A stretch of DNA of 25,960 nt. Origin: Gemmatimonadota bacterium. GTDB lineage: Bacteria > Gemmatimonadota > Gemmatimonadetes > Longimicrobiales > Gaopeijiaceae. The notes below the pieces were generated by a model. That model searched no databases and was not told the DNA's origin. It saw nothing but the letters and a program-made list of their open reading frames with translations. This document shows, in pieces, positions 1-9,072 of this stretch; positions within the stretch are counted from its first letter, which is position 1, and each line of letters opens with the position of its first letter. A program made the position numbers and the translations under genes. The DNA lies in the NCBI GenBank assembly GCA_026713345.1, contig JAPOOQ010000486.1:1-25960 (forward strand), read 5' to 3'.

Positions 1-540
1 CAGTTCGAAACCATCCATCCGTTTCTCGATGGCAACGGTCGTCTGGGACGACTGCTGATCACCCTGATGCTGTGCGACGGGGGACTGCTCCGGGAGCCGC
101 TTCTTTACCTCAGCCTGTACTTCAAACGCAATCGGAGCACCTACTACCGGCTCCTCAACGACATCCGGCACACCGGAGACTGGGAAGCCTGGCTGCGGTT
201 CTTCCTGGAGGGTGTGCGCGAGGTGGCGGAAGCGGCGTTCGTGACGGCCCGGTGCGTCAGCGAAACGATCCGCGACGACCGATCACGAATCGGCCGTCTG
301 GGCCGCCGTGCGAGATCGGCGCTGCGGGTGCACCAGTCGCTCGTCGAGCGTCCAGTAGGGGGAATCGCCCATCTCGCTGGGCGAACCGGCCTTTCCGAGC
401 CGACCGTGGCCGCGGTGCTCCGGATCCTGGAGGAACTCGAGATCGTGGAGGAGATCACGGGCCGCCAGCGGGGCAGGATCTACATCTACGAGCGCTACCT
501 GGGGGCCCTGCGGGAAGGGACGGAAGAGCCGCCCGGGTAG
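1..540 (+). CDS. Fic/DOC family protein, C-terminal part (5' end outside window)
   Basis: The reading frame is open from the first base and contains the Fic signature HPFLDGNGRLGR at residues 6-17 of the visible part. In this family the motif His is the catalytic base for AMP (or other NMP) transfer from a nucleotide onto a target hydroxyl, and the GNGR loop binds the phosphates. Downstream are the helical end of the Fic core and, from about residue 115, a winged-helix-like segment (GIAHLAGRTGLSEPTVAAVL) followed by a basic wing. This matches the common Fic plus C-terminal HTH architecture of about 370 residues. The N-terminal part, including any inhibitory helix, is missing, so the autoinhibition class cannot be judged. 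The gene ends 7 bp before the stop of the convergent lipoprotein gene. The target is unknown. Confidence 0.93.
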   Translation, partial: QFETIHPFLDGNGRLGRLLITLMLCDGGLLREPLLYLSLYFKRNRSTYYRLLNDIRHTGDWEAWLRFFLEGVREVAEAAFVTARCVSETIRDDRSRIGRLGRRARSALRVHQSLVERPVGGIAHLAGRTGLSEPTVAAVLRILEELEIVEEITGRQRGRIYIYERYLGALREGTEEPPG

Positions 541-547
541 AGCCGGG

Positions 548-1006
548 TCAGGTCTCCCCCTCCCGCCCCAGATAAATCACAACCTCCAGCACCTCGCCCG
601 TCGGCTCGCACTCCGCCCCGGTGACCTGGGCCTGCCCGTCGAGGACGATGTCGCCGCTCGGAAGCACGTTCCCGCGATAGAAGTTGTCGACGCACCCGGC
701 GTTGAAGGTCACGACGAGGCCCGGAGGATCGCCGGCATCGACGGTACCCTCGAAAGTGTACTCGCTCTGGTACGGATCGGTCCCCGACAGGTCGGTCCAT
801 ATGCCCTCGGTCGTACCCTGGCCGTGAAAGGATCCTCCGGACTGGTTCAGCGTCAGCTGGAATGTGGATGACACGTTGATTCCCTCGGTGATCCCCACAC
901 CGATTCCAGCGTAGTCCCCGGCAATATCCGGGTACGTCTCCGGCTCGGTGCTGGTGCACGCCGTGAGCGTGGCCAGCAGCAGCCCCGGCACTACTCGCCG
1001 TGTCAT
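548..1006 (-). CDS. Small predicted lipoprotein, function unknown
   Basis: A 152-residue protein with a short type II signal peptide: MTRR, a hydrophobic stretch, and a lipobox ending LTAC with Cys17. The mature part is acidic and Gly/Thr-rich, with alternating beta-like segments (FQLTLNQSGGSFHGQGTTEG, YTFEGTVDAG, GDIVLDGQAQVTG). That suggests a small beta-sandwich or barrel facing the periplasm. I chose the ATG at 1006 because GGGGGAG lies about ten bases upstream and the signal peptide then begins with basic residues. A GTG at 1045 would add 13 residues ahead of it. The gene is divergent from the binding lipoprotein at 1097, with about 90 bp between them. I do not recognise a family; two Cys in the mature part (CVDN and CEPT) could form a disulfide. 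Confidence 0.72.
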   Translation of the reverse strand: MTRRVVPGLLLATLTACTSTEPETYPDIAGDYAGIGVGITEGINVSSTFQLTLNQSGGSFHGQGTTEGIWTDLSGTDPYQSEYTFEGTVDAGDPPGLVVTFNAGCVDNFYRGNVLPSGDIVLDGQAQVTGAECEPTGEVLEVVIYLGREGET

Positions 1007-1069
1007 TGGTCTTGGCTCCCCCTTGGTGTTGCCGCTATTCTCCACCGATTGAATACCGTCACGTCAGAG

Positions 1070-1080
1070 TGATTGAATCA
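1070..1080. promoter_or_regulatory. Operator-like palindrome in divergent intergenic region
   Basis: TGATTGAATCA is a perfect 11-bp palindrome directly before the AGGAGGG ribosome site of the binding-protein gene. A second copy of its GATTGAAT half lies at 1047-1054, 25 bp upstream. The region separates two divergent lipoprotein genes, so a regulator bound here could affect both. The sequence match is direct; the function is inferred. Confidence 0.3.
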
Positions 1081-1096
1081 GGAGGGAGTTGTTCTC

Positions 1097-2347
1097 ATGC
1101 GCAAGCGAATCACCCTATCCGGCGCGGCGCTGATCGCCGTTCTCGCGACCTCGGGGTGCACCGAAACCACCACGCCGCCGCTCGAACCGCTCGATACGGT
1201 CATACTCGACGCGGACGACGCCATCCGGATCCGCATGCTGCTGTCGGTCACGGTCGCGCCGTCGCTGGGGGCGGTGACCCGGCACGGGGCTGCGTTGGCC
1301 GCCGAGGACATGGGGCCCATCCATGGCCGCGAGGTGGAGCTGGGCGATCCCGTCGACACGAGCTGTTCGCCGGAAGGCGGACGCGCGGGTGCGATGGGAA
1401 TCCTCGGGGACCCGAAGGTGGTGGGAATCATCGGAACCAACTGCTCGGCCGCGGCCGTGGCGGCGTCGCCGGTCGTCACCGACGCGGGCCTGGTCATGAT
1501 TTCGCCGAGCAACACCTCTCCGCGGCTCACCTCCGACCTGGCCGGCAACTCGGCCCCCGACCATCACTTCGGTTACTTCCGCGTGTCGTCAAACGACCTC
1601 CACCAGGCGCGCGCTCTCTCGGACTTCGTGTACAACCAGCTGGAGCTGCGGACCGTGGCCACCGTGCAAGACGGCGACCCGTACACATCCGCCCTCGTGG
1701 AGGCGTTCACGGATGCGTTCTCGGCCCTTGGGGGCTCAGTACCGTCCCAGGCTGAAATCACGAAGGGCCAAACCGACATGACGGCGGTCCTCGCGGAGTT
1801 CGCTGCCGCCGGCCCGGACGCCGTCTTCTTCCCCCTCTTCGTGACGGAGGGATCGGCCTTTGCCGCCCAGGCGCAGGCCTTCGACGGGCTGGAAGGGACA
1901 ACGCTGATTTCCGCGGCGGCGCTGCTCGTCTCCCAGTTCCTCGCGACCCCGCAGTCGGAAGGGATCTACTTCGCCGGACCGGAGGCCGACTTCCGCTCCA
2001 ACGTCAACGAGGTGACCGGCCGTAGCGGCGAGCAGGTTCTCGCGGCATACGACGCCCGGCACGGCGGCTTCCCGCTGTCCCCCTATTGGGCGCACGCCTA
2101 TGACGCCACCACCATCCTCCTCTCGGCGATCGAGGCGGTTGCGGTGGAGGAGGGCGACATGCTGTACATCGACCGATTGGCAGTGCGCGCGCAGGTGAGG
2201 GCAACCTCCATGGGCGGCCTGGTCGGCACGGTCGCCTGCGATGCGTTCGGCGACTGCGGCACCGGCCGAATGAACATCTACCACCACACCGACAGGAACA
2301 TCACCGACGTCTCCAGGTTGCCGGTTGTCTACGTCTACAACCCCTGA
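1097..2347 (+). CDS. ABC transporter substrate-binding lipoprotein, LivJ-like (type I periplasmic binding fold)
   Basis: A 416-residue protein with lipobox ATSGC (Cys21). The mature part shows the type I periplasmic-binding fold order: AALAAEDM with a strand, ILGDPKVVGIIGTNCSAA, the family-typical SPSNTSPRLT, FRVSSNDLHQARALSDFVY, then VATVQDGDPYTSALVEAF and a hinge-side segment GPDAVFFPLFVTEG. This is the branched-chain amino acid or amide binding-protein family (Peripla_BP_6). The ligand cannot be read from the sequence. The start is the ATG at 1097, preceded by AGGAGGGAG; an in-frame ATG at 1073 lies before that site and is unlikely. No LivHMGF permease or ATPase genes are nearby, so it is either an orphan receptor or works with a transporter encoded elsewhere. 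Confidence 0.85.
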   Translation: MRKRITLSGAALIAVLATSGCTETTTPPLEPLDTVILDADDAIRIRMLLSVTVAPSLGAVTRHGAALAAEDMGPIHGREVELGDPVDTSCSPEGGRAGAMGILGDPKVVGIIGTNCSAAAVAASPVVTDAGLVMISPSNTSPRLTSDLAGNSAPDHHFGYFRVSSNDLHQARALSDFVYNQLELRTVATVQDGDPYTSALVEAFTDAFSALGGSVPSQAEITKGQTDMTAVLAEFAAAGPDAVFFPLFVTEGSAFAAQAQAFDGLEGTTLISAAALLVSQFLATPQSEGIYFAGPEADFRSNVNEVTGRSGEQVLAAYDARHGGFPLSPYWAHAYDATTILLSAIEAVAVEEGDMLYIDRLAVRAQVRATSMGGLVGTVACDAFGDCGTGRMNIYHHTDRNITDVSRLPVVYVYNP

Positions 2348-2373
2348 CGAAACGCCGGCTTCGGTCCCTCCCG

Positions 2374-3255
2374 TCAGTACGCGGCCAGGACTCGCACCAC
2401 CCCGCCGATCCTCATCCGGATGGTTCCGGCCCCGGGCACCTGATTGGTACCCTCCAGCTGACGGTGCATCGCCGAGTGTTTCGGCAGGTTTTGCTCGGGG
2501 TCCCAGAGCACGTATCCCGTGGCCGTGCCCGTGAGTCTCTGGTCGGACAACGCATCCCCCACCCCTTCGATCATCTGCATCGACACCTCGCCCTCCACGG
2601 CGATGTTCAGCAGCGTCCTGCCGTCCACCAAGGTGTCGCCCACAATGGTGTACGTAAAGACGGTCTGAGTGGCGGATTCCGACGTTTCATCCGTGACGGA
2701 CCAGCCCACCGTGTCCACCCACATGCCGCCCAGGCCCACCGGGTAGCCGGGGAGCCGCGGGAACATGTCGAAGGCGATTCCGGGGAACGGAGTCAGGTCG
2801 GCCACCGCACTGTCGAGTGCGGGCATCGCACCGACTTCCACGTGGCCCTGGCGGCTCACCACCATCGCAAGCGGCCCGCTGATCTGGTCGGCGCCCGCGA
2901 CCCGGGTTCCCGCGAGCGCGTTGGTCGAGACCACGTTGAACCCCACCACGCTGCCGACCACCCCGACGCCCGCGGGATCACGTGCGAACACCATGTTCAT
3001 CGTCAGGAGAGTCTTGGTCGTCACCTCGAAGTCCGCCGCTGCCGTGCTCACCTCCACCACCAGGGAGTCCTCGATGTGGAACAGGGCGGTCGGGGGCGAC
3101 GGGACCCCGTAGGCGAAGCTGGTGGTCGGTCCGGTGCCCGTTGTGGGGGCCGCGACGGTGGCGGGGCTCGGCCCCCCGGCACAGGCGGCGACAAGCCCGG
3201 CGCAGACGGCGGCCGACAGAATGCCGATGATTGGGGGCGGTTTACTGTGGTCCAT
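2374..3255 (-). CDS. Exported protein of a three-member local family (member A), lipoprotein
   Basis: A 293-residue protein with a lipoprotein signal (GLVAAC, Cys25). After a Thr/Pro-rich spacer it shows the family's N-terminal motif YGVPSPPTA, then beta-rich sequence, a MWVDTVGWSV segment, YTIVGDTLVDGRTLLNIAVEG, and near the C-terminus TGYVLWDPEQNLP. The same motifs occur in the same order in the proteins at 3432-4304 and 17757-18566. This member alone has a lipobox and lacks the family's C-terminal LEN. The start ATG is preceded by GAGAGGAAA. It lies 176 bp downstream of member B on the same strand and converges on the binding-protein gene with 26 bp between stops. I cannot assign a known domain. 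The pattern suggests a large all-beta periplasmic or surface protein. Confidence 0.8.
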   Translation of the reverse strand: MDHSKPPPIIGILSAAVCAGLVAACAGGPSPATVAAPTTGTGPTTSFAYGVPSPPTALFHIEDSLVVEVSTAAADFEVTTKTLLTMNMVFARDPAGVGVVGSVVGFNVVSTNALAGTRVAGADQISGPLAMVVSRQGHVEVGAMPALDSAVADLTPFPGIAFDMFPRLPGYPVGLGGMWVDTVGWSVTDETSESATQTVFTYTIVGDTLVDGRTLLNIAVEGEVSMQMIEGVGDALSDQRLTGTATGYVLWDPEQNLPKHSAMHRQLEGTNQVPGAGTIRMRIGGVVRVLAAY

Positions 3256-3392
3256 GGTTTCCTCTCAGGTCGATTCGGTCGTTCTCACGCTTCCCGCCGG
3301 GGCACCCTAAAGATTACGGAGGCAGCCGTGCCTCGCTTACACCAATCCTACATTGCCGTGGTCGGACCCGCCGCGGCAGCCTGCGCCGAAAA

Positions 3393-3407
3393 CAGACAGA
3401 CTGTCTG
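3393..3407. repeat. 15-bp palindrome in the 176-bp gap between members A and B
   Basis: CAGACAG and CTGTCTG are perfect 7-bp inverted arms around a single A. The gap between the two exported-protein genes (3256-3431) holds nothing else I can interpret. The one-base spacer is too tight for a normal hairpin, so a protein-binding site is more likely than a terminator. It lies 138 bp upstream of the member A start. Confidence 0.35.
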
Positions 3408-3431
3408 CGCTGGAAGGTGCGGTAACCCGGC

Positions 3432-4304
3432 TCAGTTCTCCAGCCTGAAATGCGAGGACACGGTCACCTTGCTGCCGAAGGTGCCCATCGCGCCCATCGA
3501 CGCCGTCCCCTCCATTGCCTGGCTGGTATGTCCGAATGCGACAAGCCCGCGCTCGGTGTCCCAGAGCAGCAGGCCCGTTAACGAGCCCGTCATGTTTTGC
3601 GTGATCTGCATCCCGCCCATGTCCATTGTGCCCTCCGTCTCGGACGTGCCTGCGACCGCGATGTGCAGGTACATCCGGCCGTCCACAACGGTGTCTCCCA
3701 CGAAGGTGTAGGTGGAGACGGTAGTCGAATTCGCGTCCATCGCGGCGTCGACAACATCCGCTTCCATACCCGGGGACACCTCGGTGGTGTCGACCCACGT
3801 GGCGCCCGGCTCCAGGTTGCCATCGGGCAGGGGCGGGAAGAAGGGTTGCGCCATGTTGGACTGGTACGACATCTGCATGCCCATCGCCGGGAATTCCGGC
3901 ATTGCGGTGATCTCCGCCTTGCCCCGGCTGTCCATCACAAACTCGAGGACGCCGGCAACGTCGAGGTCCGGGATCGGCGTGCTCCCCATCATGGGGTTCG
4001 ACATCGAGCCATCCAGGTTTGCCACGGTACCCGTCACGCGCAGGCCGACCGGGTCCGTCGCAAACTCCAGAACCAGGGTTGCCAGGGTCGAAATCGTCGT
4101 CGGCAGGTCCCCGCCCGGCATGCTCGCAATGCTCACGATGGTGTCGGCCGAATGGTAGGTGGCGGTCGGCGGCGATGGGACGCCGTACCTGAGCACTTGC
4201 GCCGCCGCAGCGGGTGTGCCCGGTCCTGTCCAAGCGGTGGTGGCCAACATCGCGCCAGCGGCAAACAACGTTGCCAGGCGCGCTGGAACTGTTCGTCTCT
4301 CCAT
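3432..4304 (-). CDS. Exported protein of a three-member local family (member B), Met-rich
   Basis: A 290-residue protein with a cleavable signal peptide: MERR, a hydrophobic core, and probable cleavage after the PAAAA stretch. It carries the motifs shared with members A and C: YGVPSPPTATYH at the new N-terminus, PGATWVDTTEV in the middle, YTFVGDTVVDGRMYLHIAVAG, LLLWDTERGLVAFG, and a C-terminus ending LEN. It is unusually rich in methionine in three patches (GMQMSYQSNM, TMDMGGMQITQNM and MGAMG). Such clusters occur in some periplasmic copper- or oxidant-handling proteins, but that is only a suggestion here. I chose the ATG at 4304, preceded by AAGGGAG; a TTG at 4328 would lie inside the upstream gene. 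The start is 10 bp after the CDGSH gene stop, so the two are very likely co-transcribed and translationally linked. Confidence 0.82.
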   Translation of the reverse strand: MERRTVPARLATLFAAGAMLATTAWTGPGTPAAAAQVLRYGVPSPPTATYHSADTIVSIASMPGGDLPTTISTLATLVLEFATDPVGLRVTGTVANLDGSMSNPMMGSTPIPDLDVAGVLEFVMDSRGKAEITAMPEFPAMGMQMSYQSNMAQPFFPPLPDGNLEPGATWVDTTEVSPGMEADVVDAAMDANSTTVSTYTFVGDTVVDGRMYLHIAVAGTSETEGTMDMGGMQITQNMTGSLTGLLLWDTERGLVAFGHTSQAMEGTASMGAMGTFGSKVTVSSHFRLEN

Positions 4305-4314
4305 GATTACTCCC

Positions 4315-4749
4315 TTATCCGGCTTCAAAGCCCGTTTCCCTGTGTGAACCGTCGCAAAACGGTTTCGTGGACGACGATCCGCAACGGCACAGCGCGCCTT
4401 TCGTCCCCTGTGATGTTCCTCCGTCCGACGCCGCCACCGTCAGCGGCCCGCGCACCAGCAGCGGCCCGTTGGCGGCGCAGACGATGAGGACGGGCTCGTC
4501 CGGCGCCGGCTCCTCCCCGCCCGGCACCAGCCGCCCGCCCTGGATCGCGCCCGGATCGTCGAACCCGACTCGGCGGTGCGACCCGTCGCAGAACGGCTTG
4601 TTGGCCGAATGGCCGCAGCGGCATAGCGCGACATCGTCCGTATCGGCCACGATCTCGCCCGCCACCTCGACCCGGATCCTGCCGGTCAGGCACAGGGGGC
4701 CGCTGTCCGGCACCTCGGCCACGTTGCCCGCTCTCCGCTCGTCACTCAT
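4315..4749 (-). CDS. Double CDGSH iron-sulfur domain protein
   Basis: A 144-residue protein with two full CDGSH motifs: CRCGHSANKPFCDGSH at about residues 42-57 and CRCGSSSTKPFCDGSH near the C-terminus. Each has the C-x-C-x(n)-C-x3-H arrangement that binds a [2Fe-2S] cluster through three Cys and one His in the mitoNEET/Miner families. Each motif is preceded by a small beta segment (LTGRIRVEVAG and VRGPLTVAAS), giving two tandem domains in one chain like Miner2-type proteins. The expected role is electron transfer or cluster transfer in the cytoplasm. I chose the ATG at 4749, with GGAG six bases upstream. It follows the ETF:quinone oxidoreductase gene by 32 bp on the same strand, so a redox link to that enzyme is plausible. 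Confidence 0.93.
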   Translation of the reverse strand: MSDERRAGNVAEVPDSGPLCLTGRIRVEVAGEIVADTDDVALCRCGHSANKPFCDGSHRRVGFDDPGAIQGGRLVPGGEEPAPDEPVLIVCAANGPLLVRGPLTVAASDGGTSQGTKGALCRCGSSSTKPFCDGSHRETGFEAG

Positions 4750-4781
4750 TCTCGTCTCCAAAGTCGCGTTGCGTTGTTCGT

Positions 4782-6482
<1,701 letters not shown>

Positions 6483-6488
6483 CGGTGT

Positions 6489-6495
6489 TAACTTA
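6489..6495. promoter_or_regulatory. Candidate shared bidirectional -10 element for two leaderless divergent genes
   Basis: Only 18 bp separate the ETF-QO and MoxR start codons. Around a GTTAAC core, TAACTT (plus strand) ends 6 bp before the MoxR ATG and TAAGTT (minus strand, 6495-6490) ends 7 bp before the ETF-QO ATG. Both fit the minimal TAnnnT pattern of a -10 box placed for a transcript starting at or next to the ATG, and neither gene has a Shine-Dalgarno. The placement is seen; the function is inferred. Confidence 0.35.
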
Positions 6496-6500
6496 CCCCC

Positions 6501-8015
6501 ATGAGCCCATCCGCACCCACCGCCCGGTCCGCCCGCTCGCAACCCGACACCCTCGCCGCCCTCAGGGCCTCCGGCTACCGCTCGCGTCCCGTCAAGGACG
6601 AGATGCGCGACAACCTGATCGCCAAACTGGAGTCCGGCGAGACGCTCTTCCCCGGGATCCGCGGCTACGACGACTCGGTCATCCCGCAGCTGGTGAACGC
6701 GATCCTTGCCCGCCACGACTTCATCCTGCTGGGACTGCGCGGGCAGGCGAAGAGCCGGATTCTGCGGCAACTCGTGGGACTTCTGGATGCTCGGATGCCC
6801 GTGATCGCGGGGAGCGAGGTGAACGACGACCCCCTCGCGCCGATCTCCAAGTACGGCCGCCAGATGATCGCGGAGCACGGCGACGACACGCCGATCGAGT
6901 GGGTGGAGCGCGAACAGCGCTACCTGGAAAAGCTCGCGACGCCCGACGTGACGATCGCGGACATCATCGGCGACCTCGACCCGATCAAGGCGGCGCGCGG
7001 CGGCCACATCCTCTCCGACGAGCTCACCATCCACTACGGGATGCTCCCGCGCGCGAACCGCGGCATCTTCGCGATGAACGAACTCCCGGACCTGTCGCCG
7101 CGGATCCAGGTGGGGCTGTTCAACATCCTCGAAGAGGGGGATGTGCAGATCAAGGGCTACCCGATCCGCCTGTCGCTCGACCTGCTGATCGCCTTCACGG
7201 CGAATCCGGAGGACTACACCGCGCGCGGAAAGATCATCACGCCGCTCAAGGACCGCATCTCCTCCGAGGTGCGCACCCACTACCCGCCGGACGTGCACGT
7301 GGGGATGGCGATCACCGAGCAGGAGGCGTGGACGCAGCGCAACGGCCGCCCGCTCGAGATCCCGACGTTCGTGCGCGAGGTGGTCGAGCGGATGGCCTTC
7401 CTGGCGCGGATGGAGAAGCGCGTCGACCAGCGCAGCGGAGTCAGCCAGCGGATGCCGATCGCGGTCATGGAGACGCTGGTGTCGAGCGCGGAGCAGCGCG
7501 CGATTCGCCAGGGCGAGAGCGTGGTGGTCCCGCGGATCGGGGACGTGTACGCGTCGCTCCCCGCGATCACCGGCAAGCTGGAGCTGGAGTACGAAGGCGA
7601 GCTGCAGGGAGCCGGCCGGATCGCGCGGGAGCTGATCTCGCTGGCGTCGGGGATCACCCTGGACAACTACCGTGAGATCGCGCGGGGGGTGGAAGACGAA
7701 CCCGAGGCCGCGCCAGCCGACTTCGACGAGGACGAGGAGCTCGAAGAGGACGATTCCGATGTGGAGCCGATCATCGAGTACTTCGAGGGCGGTGGGGTGA
7801 TGCAGGTGTCGGAGGACGCCGCGGCGGCGGCGTGCGTGACCGGCTTCGGGCAGATTCCGGGGCTGCTGGCGCTGGCCGAAGAGACCGGACTGGCGCCGGA
7901 GGGAGCGTCCGACGGGCTCAAGGCGGCGGCGTGCGAGCTGATTCTGGAAGGGCTGGTGTGCGACCGGAAGATCAGCCGGACCCGGGGTGGGGGGTACACG
8001 CGAGCCACCGGGTGA
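6501..8015 (+). CDS. MoxR/magnesium-chelatase-like AAA+ ATPase, paired with a VWA protein
   Basis: A 504-residue protein. The P-loop is GLRGQAKS (residues 78-85), the Walker B region is GIFAMNELPDL, and sensor/arginine-finger-like segments FTANPEDYTARGKIITPLKDR and SEVRTHYPPDV follow. These mark the AAA+ family related to the chelatase I subunit. The conventional GKS is AKS and the Walker B Asp is Asn; as I recall, both occur across this subfamily. The C-terminal part has an acidic stretch (FDEDEELEEDDSD) and a helical domain. Such ATPases usually act with a VWA protein to remodel or activate a client, or to insert a metal. The VWA partner is at 9071, beyond the antisense mutY. The gene overlaps the mutY 3' end by 44 bp. 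The start lacks a Shine-Dalgarno. Confidence 0.88.
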   Translation: MSPSAPTARSARSQPDTLAALRASGYRSRPVKDEMRDNLIAKLESGETLFPGIRGYDDSVIPQLVNAILARHDFILLGLRGQAKSRILRQLVGLLDARMPVIAGSEVNDDPLAPISKYGRQMIAEHGDDTPIEWVEREQRYLEKLATPDVTIADIIGDLDPIKAARGGHILSDELTIHYGMLPRANRGIFAMNELPDLSPRIQVGLFNILEEGDVQIKGYPIRLSLDLLIAFTANPEDYTARGKIITPLKDRISSEVRTHYPPDVHVGMAITEQEAWTQRNGRPLEIPTFVREVVERMAFLARMEKRVDQRSGVSQRMPIAVMETLVSSAEQRAIRQGESVVVPRIGDVYASLPAITGKLELEYEGELQGAGRIARELISLASGITLDNYREIARGVEDEPEAAPADFDEDEELEEDDSDVEPIIEYFEGGGVMQVSEDAAAAACVTGFGQIPGLLALAEETGLAPEGASDGLKAAACELILEGLVCDRKISRTRGGGYTRATG

Positions 8016-9072
8016 GGAGCGCGCCGATCTTCTGCTGAGCGACCGGGAGTGCCCAGTCGTCGAGGTCGGTGTGGTGGACCCAGGCGCTCCCGCGGGGTGC
8101 GGCGGCGCCGGGCCTGCGGGATGGGCAGCCATCCCGCCGCGTGGACGGGGGGACCCGGATGATGACGGGCCGGTAGGCGGCGCGCAGGTGCGTGAAGGCG
8201 TGGTGGACCACGGGCAGGGACTCCGCCGGGCGGAGATCGGATGCCGCGAGCGGCAGCGCGGCTCCCACCCCCACCCCCCCACCCCCACCCACCCGCACGG
8301 CAGGGACCTCCCACATGCCCGCCAGCAGTCCTTTCGGCGGCCGCCTCACCAGCAGCGTCCTCCCGGCTTCGTCCACGAGAACAGCCACCGCGTACTCCAC
8401 CCGGCGCACCCCCCTCCCCCGCCCCCGCCGCGCGGGACGCTCCCCGACCGTCCCCGCCTTCCGCGCGCGGCACCACCGCGCAACCGGGCACTCCGCGCAC
8501 CCCGGCGACCGGGGCGTGCACACCGTCGCGCCCAGCTCCATCATCGCCTCGTTGAAGTCTCCCGGGCGCTCCGGGTCGACCAGTCGCGCGGCCTCGCGGC
8601 GCAGCCTCCCCGGCGCGGGGCGCTCGAGGTCCAGCAGCCGCGCCAGTACGCGCTTCACGTTCCCGTCCACCGCCGGAACGGCCCGGCCGAATGCGATGCT
8701 GGCCACCGCGCCGGCCGTGTATTCGCCCACCCCCGGCAGCGTCCTCAGCTCGTCCGGATCCGCCGGCAGGCGTCCCCCGTACCGCTCGCGCACCACCTGC
8801 GCGGTCCGGTGCAGGTTCCGGGCGCGCGCATAGTACCCCAGCCCCTTCCATTCGAGGATCACGTCATCCAACTCGGCGCCGGCCAGTGCATCCCAGTCGG
8901 GGAACCTTCGCATCCAGCGCTCGTAGTACGGAATCACCGTCTCCACCCGAGTCTGCTGCAGCATGAACTCCGACACCATCACCCGGTACGGGGTCCGCCC
9001 AACCCGCCATGGCAGCGCCCGGCGACTCGCGTCGAAGTGCGCCAGCAGCGCGCTGCGGATAGTCTTCATCAT
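7972..9072 (-). CDS. mutY: A/G-specific adenine DNA glycosylase
   Basis: A 366-residue protein of typical MutY length. It has the catalytic Glu35 in SEFMLQQTRV, helix-hairpin-helix LPGVGEYTAGAVASIAFG, the active-site Asp in VDGNVKRVLAR, and the iron-sulfur loop C-x6-C-x2-C-x5-C (CTPRSPGCAECPVARWC). A Nudix-like C-terminal 8-oxoG recognition domain (YAVAVLVDEAGRTLLVRRP, VHHAFTHLRA) follows. It removes adenine mispaired with 8-oxoguanine. The ATG at 9072 has GGTGG eight bases upstream; ATG 9069 and GTG 9084 are alternatives. A Gly/Val low-complexity run encoded by a C/A microsatellite is inserted within the C-terminal domain. The gene sits antisense between the MoxR and VWA genes, overlapping both. 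The start codon shares two base pairs with the VWA start. Confidence 0.95.
   Translation of the reverse strand: MMKTIRSALLAHFDASRRALPWRVGRTPYRVMVSEFMLQQTRVETVIPYYERWMRRFPDWDALAGAELDDVILEWKGLGYYARARNLHRTAQVVRERYGGRLPADPDELRTLPGVGEYTAGAVASIAFGRAVPAVDGNVKRVLARLLDLERPAPGRLRREAARLVDPERPGDFNEAMMELGATVCTPRSPGCAECPVARWCRARKAGTVGERPARRGRGRGVRRVEYAVAVLVDEAGRTLLVRRPPKGLLAGMWEVPAVRVGGGGGVGVGAALPLAASDLRPAESLPVVHHAFTHLRAAYRPVIIRVPPSTRRDGCPSRRPGAAAPRGSAWVHHTDLDDWALPVAQQKIGALLTRWLACTPHPGSG
8264..8294. repeat. C-rich (C3-7A) microsatellite inside mutY
   Basis: Six runs of three to seven cytosines are separated by single A bases. On the mutY coding strand these are G-runs separated by T, encoding a GGGGGVGVG-type linker in the C-terminal domain. 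Four or more G-runs of three or more with one-base loops meet the usual rule for G-quadruplex potential. Similar tracts occur in glcF and glcE. Confidence 0.85.

Noticed and set aside
6483..8288. N-terminal extension of ETF-QO back to 8288
   Set aside because: The extension is antisense to the MoxR-like gene and is low-complexity. ETF-QO homology begins just after the ATG at 6482.
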